Below, in pieces: positions 1-12,745 of a DNA stretch of 64,000 nucleotides (the stretch's first letter is position 1; each line of letters opens with the position of its first letter). The DNA lies in NCBI RefSeq assembly GCF_910592395.1, contig NC_088315.1, positions 5,334,501 to 5,398,500 on the forward strand, in the 5' to 3' direction. The notes under the pieces are model-generated. The model saw nothing but the letters and a program-made list of their open reading frames with translations. It did no database searches and had not been told where the DNA came from. The position numbers and the translations under genes were made by a program. The DNA is from Lineus longissimus. Its lineage: Eukaryota > Nemertea > Pilidiophora > Heteronemertea > Lineidae.

Positions 1-54
1 TAACACACCCAAATGCAATTCGTATCTCAACCATAACATGCAAAATCCGTAATC

Positions 55-200
55 GTCATCATCGTCGCGTCATCAATGACATCATCATCATCATCATCAT
101 CATCATCAATCAATGTCATTGTCAATAACATGATCATCCATCCCAAACTGACATCATCATTGACATCATATCTATCATCATCATCACTCAGGCCACTACC
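55..200. repeat. (CAT)n-rich microsatellite
   Basis: A run of ATC/CAT trinucleotides is uninterrupted at about 81-108 and degenerate on both sides to about 190. It is simple-sequence DNA in the 5' flank of the thymidylate synthase gene. No function is implied. The rest of 1-454 shows no recognisable TATA box or exon. Confidence 0.85.
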
Positions 201-454
201 GTGCACCCCATCTTACTGTCTAATATGGATCGCCATATCGTGACGATGTGAGAAGTTTGTGTGCGTGCCGTTATCGCAACTTTTAACAATTTTTAATAGG
301 AGCCATGTCATGACGTAACTAAATAGCGATATAACACAGAAGTGGCGATACAAGTCAATAGGCCTATCGGGCAACAATACATATCGTATAGTATCAATGG
401 TATGGTATCATATAAAGTATCAACTTTAAAGGTAATCTGATATATCTTCTTTAG

Positions 455-3087
<2,633 letters not shown>

Positions 3088-3270
3088 TACTTAAAACTTT
3101 TCTTGGACATTCAAAGAACTTTGGTTCTATTGGGAGTTGTTCCTAATACTCATTAGATATGACATTCTGTCCTGTCTGAAAATCTGTCTCAATTGCAGGT
3201 GCCTATCTCAAACATTTAGATTCTTTATCGATCACTGCCTAAACTGCCCTGCCCTAGATTTTTAATCATG

Positions 3271-3276
3271 AATAAA
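3271..3276 (+). terminator. Poly(A) signal of the thymidylate synthase gene
   Basis: A canonical AATAAA lies 184 bp after the TYMS stop codon. It is followed by repeated TGACTGCTAC-type sequence and then T-rich sequence around 3310-3400, as expected near a cleavage site. The implied 3' UTR is about 200 nt. The assignment is by position only. Confidence 0.7.
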
Positions 3277-3289
3277 AGGCAAACTGCTA

Positions 3290-4570
3290 CTGACTGCTAC
3301 TGACTGCAACTTTCATTAGAGAGGGGTGCATTTAAATAATATTGTAACTCAAAAATGTAAATCATATGTTATAATTCTTTCAGCTTAATCTTTCAAATCT
3401 TGAAATACAACGCATGAAATTAGAACCCTTCTCTTTTTCTCTACATTGGTTGCTCAGAGTGGAGGTAATACGCTGGAAAATATTGCTTTTCAAAGCCTGG
3501 TTCAGTTGTTAGAAAGCATGTTAGCTCATAATATCATGTTGTTACGTGTTGTTACATGCGCATTGATGTACACAAAACAACAGGTCAGCATGATGTTGTG
3601 AGCTGACATGCTTTCTATAAAACAGGAGGTGCCTCCTGATAGGAGCAGCCTGCACCAACAACCAACAAGTTGCTGGACAGTAAAAATCACTGTATGCACA
3701 TCCATGTCAGGAGATTGTGGAATTGGCTGGAGTGCTGGGCTCATGATTAAGAGGCTTTGGGTTCGACTGAAGGATCGCTGCTGTTTCATATTGCTGCTCC
3801 TGAGCAAGAGACAACCCTACAGTCATTGCCTCGTCCTTTGACAATATGTACATGTAGGACCAAGGTTCCTCTAGTGCCAATGCTCTTTCAAGCAATATAC
3901 CTCCATCTGAATGGATAGAAGCTTGAGATGGACTCCTTCCTAGCCAAAGACTGGAGTCACCACAATAGGACAATAAACCCAATACATACATCTGTAGTGG
4001 CCTACAAAAACGCTTATCCATTTCTTTAGGAGGACGTTTCTCTTGAAATCATCTCCAAGAGAATGGAATGCCCCACCCTATACACTACTGGGACCCTCTC
4101 AAAATACATGTACACATCTAGTTGTGTTCAAACTGCATGTGTGGACTCATTACAATAATACAAAGACTTCCTTCTTCCTTCATTACCATGGCATGGCCAA
4201 TACTGCAACCAGCAACCTCATTTTGAGAATCAAGATTCACATCAAAGGTTTTTGATGAGGACCGTTTGTTCTGCTAATATTGTCTTTGTGCAAGCTCTGC
4301 AATGCTCTTGTGTGAAGAACGTCTCGAACTGAATTTGACCATACAGACACCAGAGAAATATCACAACCAAAGACATACATGTACCAAAGAAAAAGATGTG
4401 ATTGAGCCTGACCTCTTTTTGGGAAGGGAAAAATGTACTCCAATGATGTGTCACCTAGGCAACTGTGTTACGACCCTCTACAACCAGCAACTTCACTGAA
4501 ACTGATTGCTTTGCAAAGGGAATTACAAAAGTCTCCATTAAGACAAAACTCACACAAGAAAGAAAGAATT
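3290..4570. other. Intergenic sequence between TYMS and ILRUN
   Basis: Apart from the SINE-like segment there is no coding-like exon with family similarity on either strand. Short open frames here (up to about 100 codons) show no recognisable domain and no splice-bounded structure. Confidence 0.5.
3706..3835 (+). mobile_element. tRNA-derived SINE-like sequence
   Basis: TGGCTGGAGTG (near 3723-3735) resembles a Pol III A box. GGGTTCGACT (near 3768) resembles a B box, at tRNA-like spacing. Downstream, CCTGAGCAAGAGAC is typical of many aquatic-animal tRNA SINE bodies. It does not fold into a credible functional tRNA because the acceptor stem is not conserved. The 3' limit is not clear. It lies between the convergent TYMS and ILRUN genes. 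Confidence 0.5.
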
Positions 4571-4589
4571 CTTCCAATGATACAATAAC

Positions 4590-4595
4590 TTTATT
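4590..4595 (-). terminator. Candidate ILRUN poly(A) signal
   Basis: TTTATT on + is AATAAA on -. It is the first canonical signal found downstream of the ILRUN stop and would give a 3' UTR of about 2.05 kb. ATTAAA variants at 5915-5920 and 5815-5820 on - could end shorter transcripts. Only transcript data can decide. Confidence 0.45.
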
Positions 4596-6375
4596 GATTA
4601 TATCCAACTTTACATATACCTTCGTATAATACATACTCATTCATTGACATGGAAACTGTCCACCACTCCGAAACATTCACATATATACGACTGCTGTCGA
4701 AAAAGAGTTCACGTTGACCACTGCATCAAGGAGCAAGCATGGCAATGTCCCAACGATACTGTCACGGTGTCCATACAATGTTGACTGCAGTCATTGTAGA
4801 ATCAGAGGACATTCTTGTTTCAGATACCAGGACTAGAGAGCAAAAAAATATTTTAAGAATTTACTTTTTCTCCTTTTGCTTTATAATGTTATTTCACTTC
4901 AAAACTCATGATACTAGGCAACAGGTTGTTAGACAAAACCCAAGTTATCTGATTCCGCCATGATCTGCACACATCTGGGGAGTTCAAAACAAGAGACTAC
5001 ATTTTGTCGCCCTGGCAAGCCATTATGCCGCGTTGTCATGTCACAATATCCGAATTTCGAGCAGAAGATGTTCAAGACATGGTGGAGCGACATGTAAGTG
5101 CCAGATGAACACATAACATGCCAACCTGGGTTTTGACTATTCATCCTGCTCATCCTACCAACCTCAGCATAAATTTCACGAGTCATTCACGAAACCAGAC
5201 ACATGAAGCTTAGCCTTGAAAGCAAGGACTGTGGTTAGCAAAAATGTAACCTCCGACCCTTTGGAAAATCAACCAACATGTACACACGTATGCCTTTAGT
5301 ACAGAGTTGATCGTAACTAATTACTCTCACTTGATCAGTTTCCTAACCTGATCCATTCAAGACTCACTCACTCACAGACATTTGGCAAGGACATGCCAAC
5401 AAATAACATGTCGTTTAGTTTGCCACATCAGCACCTTGTCAAGAATCATAAATGTCGACAACACATCATGTAAATAAACAGTTAATCAGCTGCTCAACAG
5501 AGAAAAGATGAACTAATCTTCCTGCCTTCTCATAAAGAAGGGGCAATGGCGCCGTACCCTGCCTTTTTTAGGCTGTAAGCTTTTCTGCCCTGCCTTTACA
5601 GATTTCTAGCTGAAACACTAACACACGAAGCAGAATCATTTCATGACTGATAATACCAAGTGTAGCTTCATATATACTTGGAGACAAAGGACCATATCAT
5701 GGTCAGGACCAATTAAATGATACAAAATGAGAATAAATTATCTGACTGAATGAACCCAGTTACCTTGGCTCAATAAAATAAAAGAAATCAGTCCAGAAGC
5801 TATCTGGATTTACTTTTAATATGAAAATTACTATTTTGATCTCAGGATGCAAGTCATCATGGCCACAGGCCATCTGTGCTGGCCATTTATCTCAAAGCAA
5901 TGATAACTAAATAGTTTAATATGGAAGGGTTTAACCCAGTCATAATTGCAATACTTGTAGCTATACAATGTCTTGATACAATCAAATATATGCAAGCTTG
6001 CCTTCTATATTTTGACATAGTACATAAATAGATCTAAATATGCCCAGAAATAAATCACTCTAACTACAGTTTACAGCACAGAAGTACTTGCAGCTCCGAC
6101 TTCTATCCAATTCAAGGTCGGTTGACAAATTAGCTTTTCCTTGCAAATAATTCTGACACAAATTGCTGTATAAATAAAAGATATTAAATCAATGTCACAA
6201 AACAAGAAGGTTCAGACAACAACCAAAATATCAAATCAAGTTAGTGATTTGATTCCTGTAAGAAAGTTGTTTCGTCAAAAGCAAGGTTTAAAATTCAGAC
6301 TTACATTTTGACATCATTCCAAGGCCAATAATCAGTGAATTGATCTGTCAGCTGCAGTTGACATCGATCATGTGA

Positions 6376-6393
6376 CCCCCCCCCCCCCCCCCC
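6376..6393 (-). repeat. C18/G18 homopolymer tract in the ILRUN 3' UTR
   Basis: Eighteen consecutive C on +, so a G18 run in any ILRUN transcript reaching this point. Similar C or G tracts of 9-16 nt occur at 11855, 20029, 29370, 34366, 34429, 55333 and 63673, so this is a general feature of this genome. Confidence 0.9.
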
Positions 6394-6648
6394 AGTATTA
6401 AGCAGAAAGTTCAGAACTACACTGTCATAGGCATAAGTTGGATACCCTTCTCGTGGAGAAGTCTTGAATACAAATTTCAACCCTTGAGACAAAATAACTT
6501 TTCCAACTATTATCATAAACCAAGCTGATGAAATTTTCGATTCTAAGCTGAAAGTTGACTCCATGTGATGCTGACAATGATAGGGTCCCCAGCTCCACAC
6601 TCACACGTCACAATTAACAAGGTCTTCTATCTATGCAACCTAGTTTGA

Positions 6649-9196
6649 TCAAGATATCATACTCTCATCTTCTTCATTTTGTGCAGTTGGACTTGATGGT
6701 TCAGGTATGGACGACTGAAATAAAAATAAACAAAATGTTACATATGATAATTTTTATGACAGGATTCAGGCATTTATTAGAATAAAATAATTAGAATAAA
6801 AAATAATCCTATGTTGATAGCCCTTCTGCAATTATTAAGGTGCTTTGTCTTTGGAGTCTGGAGAGATTTTCGAAATTTCAAATGAACTTTCAGTGCTGTT
6901 GTTAGCAGACTTTTCTGAAAGCGTTATGGCATACAAGTTTCAACCTCCAAGGAATAATCATTAGATATGAACATGTCTTTCTCCTTTGTCTAAGTTAACC
7001 ATCAAGGCAACTGGAGCAAAGTGTATTACCCTGAGCTAATAAACTTACCGGAAATAACGCTGTCCTAATTGGGGAAGAGGTTGAAAATGAGGCATTTAAT
7101 AATGATGTATTACGTAATGACGTATCAGGGCTGCCATGCTGAGCAAGAATGGAATAATTTGGAGATCCACGCGGTGATGAGCCCATATCGTCAAAACTAG
7201 TGTTCATTTGACCAAAGGGATTCAATGGTTTAGGCGGACTATTTGGTATATTGAATTCTGAACCAATTCTTGACATTTGTTGAGTCAATCCTAGTAACCC
7301 TCCTTCTGCTACTTGTAGTATCGACCAAATGACCTCTGAAATAAAAGTACACACATGAAGTCTGAAGTAAAAACACAAACAATTTACCGCTAGGCGGCAT
7401 CACAAAACACTCATGACGCAGACCAGCGATCGAAGTTAAGATAGTCTGAGCTCTATTGATTTGTAAAATTGATGGTTTCAAGCCTTTGGGCTCTGCCAAG
7501 GCAAGTCCTTATTCATGGACACAATAGTTCATCCAAGCATGACAATTTCTTTTACAATCTACTTTCTTCATCAAATGACTCACTTTCGTTTTCACAGATC
7601 AAAGTAAACTTTTTGAGGTCTATATTAAAGGTTCACTAGAACAGGTCAAACACTATCACTGGCCGAGTCACAGCTATGAGCTACAAACTATTAGGACAAT
7701 GTCTGTTGTACAGGAAAATATTTCGACAAAATCATTGGTCCTGAAGTTTGACTACTAGTATTTTGCCCCAAATGGTTTCTGTTTCCTCCAAGTGGTGTTA
7801 GCCAATAACCTACCTCCAAAGAACATTCCAGTAGCAGTACACATTCTCCATTGGCTTTGAAATAAACCAGCTTGATCAGGACTAATCATACCAATACTAA
7901 TTTCTGTAACCTGTCCTGGCTGTAGGGCATCAACCATCACACGCTCTTTAGCTTCTAGTAGGTCACCCTGGAGAAACTTCAAACAACAACCAGGGGGCCA
8001 ACTGTCCTGACCTGAAAATTGAACAGAATACGAATAGTTCATAATTTAGAGCTTTGACAACAATTTGGAAATGGCCCTTAGGAAAGTGAACCCATTTGAA
8101 ACAACTTGGGACTATATTCCCATCAATCAAGATTCACGGACTCCCAGTGTTACTTCTAAGAAATATATTCCAGGGGGACATGATTGAGACGAGTGTCTGA
8201 ATTGGTAATTAAGGTAAATTCACAAAAATGTCCATCTCTGACTGAGGATCCATCCCATCCCTTCTGGAGGAAAGATTTACTACAGTGTCACAGCGTCAAC
8301 CCTCTATTTCAATACCTGAATTTTGTATCCGCCAAGTTTTAAGGAAAGGCGTCCTTGGAGGGATTGCTTCTCCATCTCCTATGGTTACATCTTTGATCAA
8401 TGTCATACAAGGTATTTTCTCTTGTTTTGGTTGTTCACAGTCATAATATGAACATATAGCTGCTTGGAGGTTCCTGCAAATATGGGAAGGAGGCCCAGTT
8501 ACCTAACATTACAAACATGCACTCTCTCGCGAACGACTTAGCTGCAAAATAAAAAGTATCAAAACCTTGTTTATACGGTCTATATAGATTATGAAACTTT
8601 GGCAATATAGCTATACATTCTTTAAGGAACTGAATTTCGGTTGAGTCACTGGGAAACGTTGATGATTGGGCAATCATCCATTGGCATTCCATTGCGAGGC
8701 CAAACTCAAGGTCCGGGGTCGAGATCCATGCACTTGATTGGGAACAACGTAAAGACGTCGCGTCTCGTCACGTTACAGTAATGTAAAAATACAGGGTGAC
8801 GTGACGACGGCCAACGCTACGTTATGTAAACGTTGTTCCCGATCAAGTCAAGTGCATGGATCTATTCATAGCTGTTGTTGTCAGCAAGTGCGAGTGTCAC
8901 TCCTATCCCGACTCCTATGCTCCAGCCAGTTTAACAACTCCCCGAGGATCAGATACTAAACTAAAGATCAATTCTAGGCCTACATCAACTATAACATCTC
9001 CTGCCCCTCACCAGTTATTCATGTCGAGGAAAAATTCACACCCAGTTGGGTTCAGCTGATTGCCAAGCAGTTTCTGAAACTCGGCAATCAGCACCTCCCT
9101 ATCTGTGGTTCCCATTGAGCTGAATCGCTGCAACAAGTGAGCGTCTATATCGGTATCAACATCCATTGTTGCACAAGGGATATTTTCTTCGTGCAT
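6649..9196 (-). CDS. ILRUN: ILRUN (C6orf106-type UBA-like / NBR1-like domain protein), five coding exons
   Basis: In transcript order the coding exons are 9196-9012, 8473-8316, 8011-7814, 7335-7049 and 6714-6649. Frames join exactly to 297 residues plus stop (human ILRUN is about 298). Residues ~17-75 form the UBA-like helical region (GTTDREVLIAEFQKLLG, then NLQAAI). Residues ~85-190 form the NBR1-like FW domain, with its conserved tryptophans in KTWRIQNSG (W109), WPPG (W119), QWRMCTATG (W169) and VIWSIL (W184). The tail from ~195 is Ser/Pro/Asn-rich and probably disordered, ending in an acidic stretch. In mammals the protein dampens IRF3- and NF-kB-dependent antiviral and inflammatory transcription, acts on p300/CBP levels, and influences lipoprotein metabolism; that role is family knowledge. 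The start at 9196 gives ten residues before MDVD. The second Met (9166) aligns better with the vertebrate start and is an alternative. Confidence 0.93.
8722..8863. mobile_element. 142-bp hairpin MITE-like element in ILRUN intron 1
   Basis: It starts AGATCCATGCACTTGA and ends with the inverse, TCAAGTGCATGGATCT. Complementarity continues inward through GGGAACAACGT / ACGTTGTTCCC and again at CGTCACGT / GTGACGTGACG, so nearly the whole element folds on itself. There is no coding capacity. A target-site duplication is not evident by eye. Confidence 0.75.
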
Positions 9197-9705
9197 TGGT
9201 GTCTCGTTATGTTTTGTTAATCGTATAATTTGGCAATAAATCGAAATAAACTGAAGACATCTTGATAAATTTCACAACAAGTCGCTGCCGTTGATTACGT
9301 CAGTTCCGGCTGGACTGCCTGTAACGCATGCGCTTAAGGGGTGTATTCAACTCCCCGTTCTCCGGCGTTCCGGAAAAGGCGAACACGTTCGGGTACCCAA
9401 CACGTTCTCGAGTCTCGAACGGGTTAGTGCTGTTGTCATAGCTACCCCACCGAAACCACGGGAAAACCCGGCAAGTTATTTTCGTCAACAAACAAGGCGC
9501 GATAAAACCATTTTTCCGCCTTACGTCTCGTCGACTGTGTTAAAAACTTAATTAGTACAAGTGCATTATTTTAATTTTTTAGTTGTAGAGCAGGTTAAAG
9601 CTGTTCAAGATAATGTTTTCTTGTTCTTGTTTTCCCCGTTCTCGAACCAAGAACGGTGTTCTCGAGGGAGTCGAACACGCGAGAACGCGTTCGGGAAACA
9701 GTCCT
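9197..9705 (-). promoter_or_regulatory. CpG-rich 5' flank / probable ILRUN promoter region
   Basis: CG dinucleotides are conspicuously frequent at about 9280-9530 and 9640-9705 compared with neighbouring DNA, and there is no obvious TATA box. That fits a CpG-type promoter for the leftward ILRUN gene. Part of it (about 9340-9450) is related to the inverted-repeat element at 38314-38453, so transposon-derived DNA has been inserted in or co-opted into this flank. Confidence 0.4.
9335..9450. repeat. Diverged copy of the 38.3-kb GGGTGTATTC element
   Basis: Blocks GTTCCGGAA, GGCGAACA, GTTC, GAGTCTCGAA, GGGTTAG and CTGTTGTCA occur in the same order as in the reverse complement of 38314-38453. The copies are in opposite orientation about 29 kb apart. 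A further related fragment lies at 9640-9705 (CGAGAACGCGTTCGGGAAAC). Confidence 0.6.
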
Positions 9706-9812
9706 GTCCTGTCTCAGAGAGAAACAATTGAGACATTATTATACTGGATCTGCTTTGAGGTTGTGACAATCACAAATGTCCTGTCTCAGAGAGAAACAGT
9801 TGTATTTTCATT
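9706..9812 (-). repeat. Reverse-oriented 63-bp satellite units near ILRUN
   Basis: Read on -, it contains GAGACAGGACAT, TGTCACAACCTCAAAGCAGA, TCCAGTAT and CTCAATTGTTTCTCTCTGAG. This is the 63-bp satellite that forms the arrays at 12-18.7 kb, here in the opposite orientation and about 1.6 units long. Confidence 0.85.
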
Positions 9813-10050
9813 GTCGTCAATGTCGAGTGGACTGTATTTATTGGACTTGTCTGTTAAAGGCGCACTGTGCTCGGCAAAATAGCCGAGGTTGAATGTTTAT
9901 CTGTCAACCGTGTAACTAGTTCTGCTGTATATGCATAGGTGGCGCCACCATTCAATTTATTTTGTTTGCTTGTCAAAATGTGTTTTATACAATGGCCCTT
10001 CAACAATGTTCAAACTACCAAAATAGGCCTGATACCTTCAACAAACAGCA

Positions 10051-10302
10051 GACATCGGATACACTGTCCCTAATAATTATCAACATTGGCAACACTGTCA
10101 GTGTCACTGCCCCTTAAAATTTCACAAATCGCGAGACATCGGATACACTGTCCCTTTAATAATTATCAACATTGGCAACACTGTCAGTGTCACTGCCCCT
10201 TAAAATTTCACAAATCGCGAGACATCGGATACACTGTCCCTTTAATAATTATCAACATTGGCAACACTGTCAGTGTCACTGCCCCTTAAAATTTCACAAA
10301 TC
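10051..10302. repeat. Three-copy tandem repeat, 83-87-bp period
   Basis: GACATCGGATACACTGTCCC begins each copy at 10051, 10134 and 10221. Copies 2 and 3 are almost identical. Each copy ends CCCCTTAAAATTTCACAAAT. Because 87 is a multiple of three, a spurious 67-codon open frame runs through it. Confidence 0.95.
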
Positions 10303-10410
10303 AATGCATGCACTGCAATGTAGCGATCAGATCAGCTGATGCCTCTTTTGTACGCATAATATCATCAATTTTACAATGAATCTGTGCAATTCATTCCTAA
10401 ACACTACGAC

Positions 10411-10530
10411 ACAAACCTTGAGTTGAGCATAATTGGGGTCAGACAATGAACTATTGTCACATTCACAGTTGAAGTGGCACTCGGCATGCGACTCGGTATC
10501 GTCCATTGTATTTGCATTATCATGCATAAA
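10411..10530 (-). CDS. Possible short first exon of a leftward transcript (unproven)
   Basis: On - an ATG near 10530 opens a frame encoding a Cys/His/Asp/Ser-rich peptide (MHDNANTMDDTESHAEC...). It reaches a donor-like AAG/GTTTGT near 10411 and then continues open to 10327. I do not recognise the sequence. Upstream lie a perfect CRE and two CCAAT-type boxes, which suggests a promoter, but no downstream exon was found before ILRUN and the phase does not fit ILRUN exon 2. It may be chance. Confidence 0.2.
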
Positions 10531-10539
10531 TAAACAGTG

Positions 10540-10570
10540 TGACGTCAAAGATCGCGCCAATTGTGATTGG
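10540..10570 (-). promoter_or_regulatory. CRE plus CCAAT boxes
   Basis: TGACGTCA at 10540-10547 is a perfect cAMP-response element palindrome. CCAAT occurs on + at 10557-10561 and on - at 10566-10570. The clustering is promoter-like, but there is no recognised gene next to it. Confidence 0.35.
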
Positions 10571-10739
10571 CTGTCAGATGTACACTGTGGCAGAAGTATC
10601 CTGCAGAAAAAAATTTCGCCGTCAGGGAGATTGGTATGTGGCCTGCCGGGCGACGGACCAGGACGAAGCCAATCCACTGCATCCGAAGTGTAGCAACTCA
10701 AGGAATAGCCTTGAATCAAATCACAAAATTCATTATTAA

Positions 10740-12015
10740 TAATAATTCCTTGGATAACGATGATAAAATGACGAATGCTGGTTTTCTATTTTGGTCAAAA
10801 TATTATTCTGCAGCCTCACAGTGATGACATCATCGTGATCGTCTGTGACCACGACGACTGTGGCCGGTAGCTTCGAAACTTTCGATTTTTCGTTTAAATT
10901 ACGAAATTAGTTCTTCTTTGGATGGTGAGTTAAAATAAGAGATGTCATAGCTCATACATGTGCCAAATTTGATACCTTTCTTGAGATATCGAAGGAATAT
11001 AAACGATTTTTTTGCAGGCCGGCCGGTGCGCTGAAAGAAAATTGACGGTAGCATGCATTTTTGGCAGCCTGGATTTTGATCTGTGCCCGAAAAAAAAACA
11101 CCGATCCAACGTTCGACTTCACCAAGTTTCACTGTTGGCAATGTTTTTGTATTCTGTATTTAATTCCACGTCTATTAAACTGAAGTGTGCGGACGTTTTG
11201 ACCAGTTTTGGGTGGAAAAATCGTGTTCAAACTGATTACAAAAATGAATACATTGCTTCTATGTCTAACGCGCATGCGCGGGGAACCATGTGTTTTGAGT
11301 ACGGGGGTCACAGCAGTGCCTGGATGGGCTTGTGTGCGTACATTTTCGTGATTTAAAAAAATTCAATGATTTTCATCAAACTTTGCAGAAGTGTAGTTCT
11401 ATATCTTGTCAATGTCATAAGTGAATTTTAGAAATTTCCAATGATATCAAATTGTTTTATTAGCGTTTTTGTGAGACTTGCCAGAATAAATGAAATGAAA
11501 TGAAAATATGACAGGATGGAGGGGGTGGGGCGTATTTACTGCTTGTGACGAGGGAATATCTTTCCGAACCCGTAAAATCTAGAAAAGGAGTTCCTCTTTC
11601 AAAAGTGACCGGAATCCTGTTAGTTGATATCATTCAAAAATCAAAAAAGCCTAAATTGATGTTTGCAAACCAAATAACTAACATGCCAGGCAGTATTTCG
11701 GCATGACTTTTTAAAGATTTCATCACATTTGTCCCATGGTACCACTGAACAGTTAATAGTGATTGTTGGGAGGGAGAAGGGACCATATGGCCCTACATAT
11801 TTATGCTGTAAAAAGTAATTTCCCCAGTGCATCTAGCATGTATGACTATGCATGCCCCCCCCCCCCCCCATGCAGCAGAAGGTTGATTTAGCAATTCCAT
11901 GGGCTTTTGCAGGCAATGCTCTTAGTAAATGGGAAATTAAGATCTCCCGTGCGGGCCAGTCATTTTGATAGAAATAACGACCCTTTGTTGGCTTTTTCCG
12001 GGAAACAGATGTGCG
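10740..12015. other. Unassigned sequence left of the satellite domain
   Basis: No recognisable exon or gene. A C15 tract at 11855-11869 is flanked by the complementary hexamers TGCATG and CATGCA. The open frame at 11012-11356 (114 codons) has no family signature. Confidence 0.4.
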
Positions 12016-12019
12016 TACT

Positions 12020-12745
12020 CCCCCAGTGTCACAACCTCAAAGCAGATCCAGTGTTTAGTTCTCAACTGCTTACCTCTGAGACAGGACCTTATCACAACCT
12101 CGAAGCAGATCCAGTGTTTAGTTCACAACTGCTTGTCCCTGAGACAGGACATTGTCATCACCTCAAAGCAGATCCAGTGTTTAGCTCACAACTGCTTATC
12201 CAGTATTTATGTCTCAATTGTTTCTCTCTGACTCTGAGACAGGACATCGCCCCAGCCAACCTCCTATTGCTCTCTGACACAGGACATTGTCACAACCTCA
12301 GAGCCGATCCAGTGTTTAGTTCACAACTGCTTCTCTTCGAGACAGGACATTGTCACAACCTCAAAGCAGATCCAGTGTTTAGTTCACAACTGCTTATCCC
12401 TGAGACAGGACATTGTCATAACCTCAAAGCAGATCCAGTGTTTAGCTCACAACTGCTTATCTCTGAGACAGGACACTGCGACAACCTCAAAGCAGATCCA
12501 GTGTTTAGATCACAACTGCTTATATCTGAGACAGGACTTTGTCATCACCTCAAAGCAGATCCAGTAATTAGTTCACAACTGCTTTTCTCTGAGACAGGAC
12601 ATTGTCACAACCTCAAAGCAGATTCAGTATTTATGTCTCAATTGTTTCTCTCTGAAACAGGACATTGTCACAACCTCAGAGCAGATCTAGTGTTCAGTTC
12701 TGCAACTGTTTCCCTCAGAGACAGAACCTCTGAGCAGATCTAGTA
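12020..12745 (+). repeat. 63-bp satellite array 1 (about 11 units)
   Basis: The unit core is GAGACAGGACATTGTCACAA, followed by CCTCAAAGCAGATCCAGTGT and TTAGTTCACAACTGCTTATC-type sequence. Units are diverged by several percent. The period is a multiple of three and the consensus lacks stops in two frames, producing a 278-codon open frame that is a repeat artefact. The array ends in AGAACCTCTGAGCAGATCTAG, as do arrays 2 and 3. Confidence 0.95.

Larger units (their letters stand above)
4575..6648 (-). other. Probable ILRUN 3' untranslated region
   Basis: There is no other recognisable gene between the ILRUN stop codon and the first canonical poly(A) signal. The mammalian ILRUN transcript also has, to my recollection, a long 3' UTR. 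A C18 tract on + (6376-6393) would be a G18 run in the transcript, about 260 nt after the stop. The extent is inferred. Confidence 0.4.

Noticed and set aside
4929-5186. 85-codon frame on - between TYMS and ILRUN
   Set aside because: It lies in the probable ILRUN 3' UTR and has no domain features.
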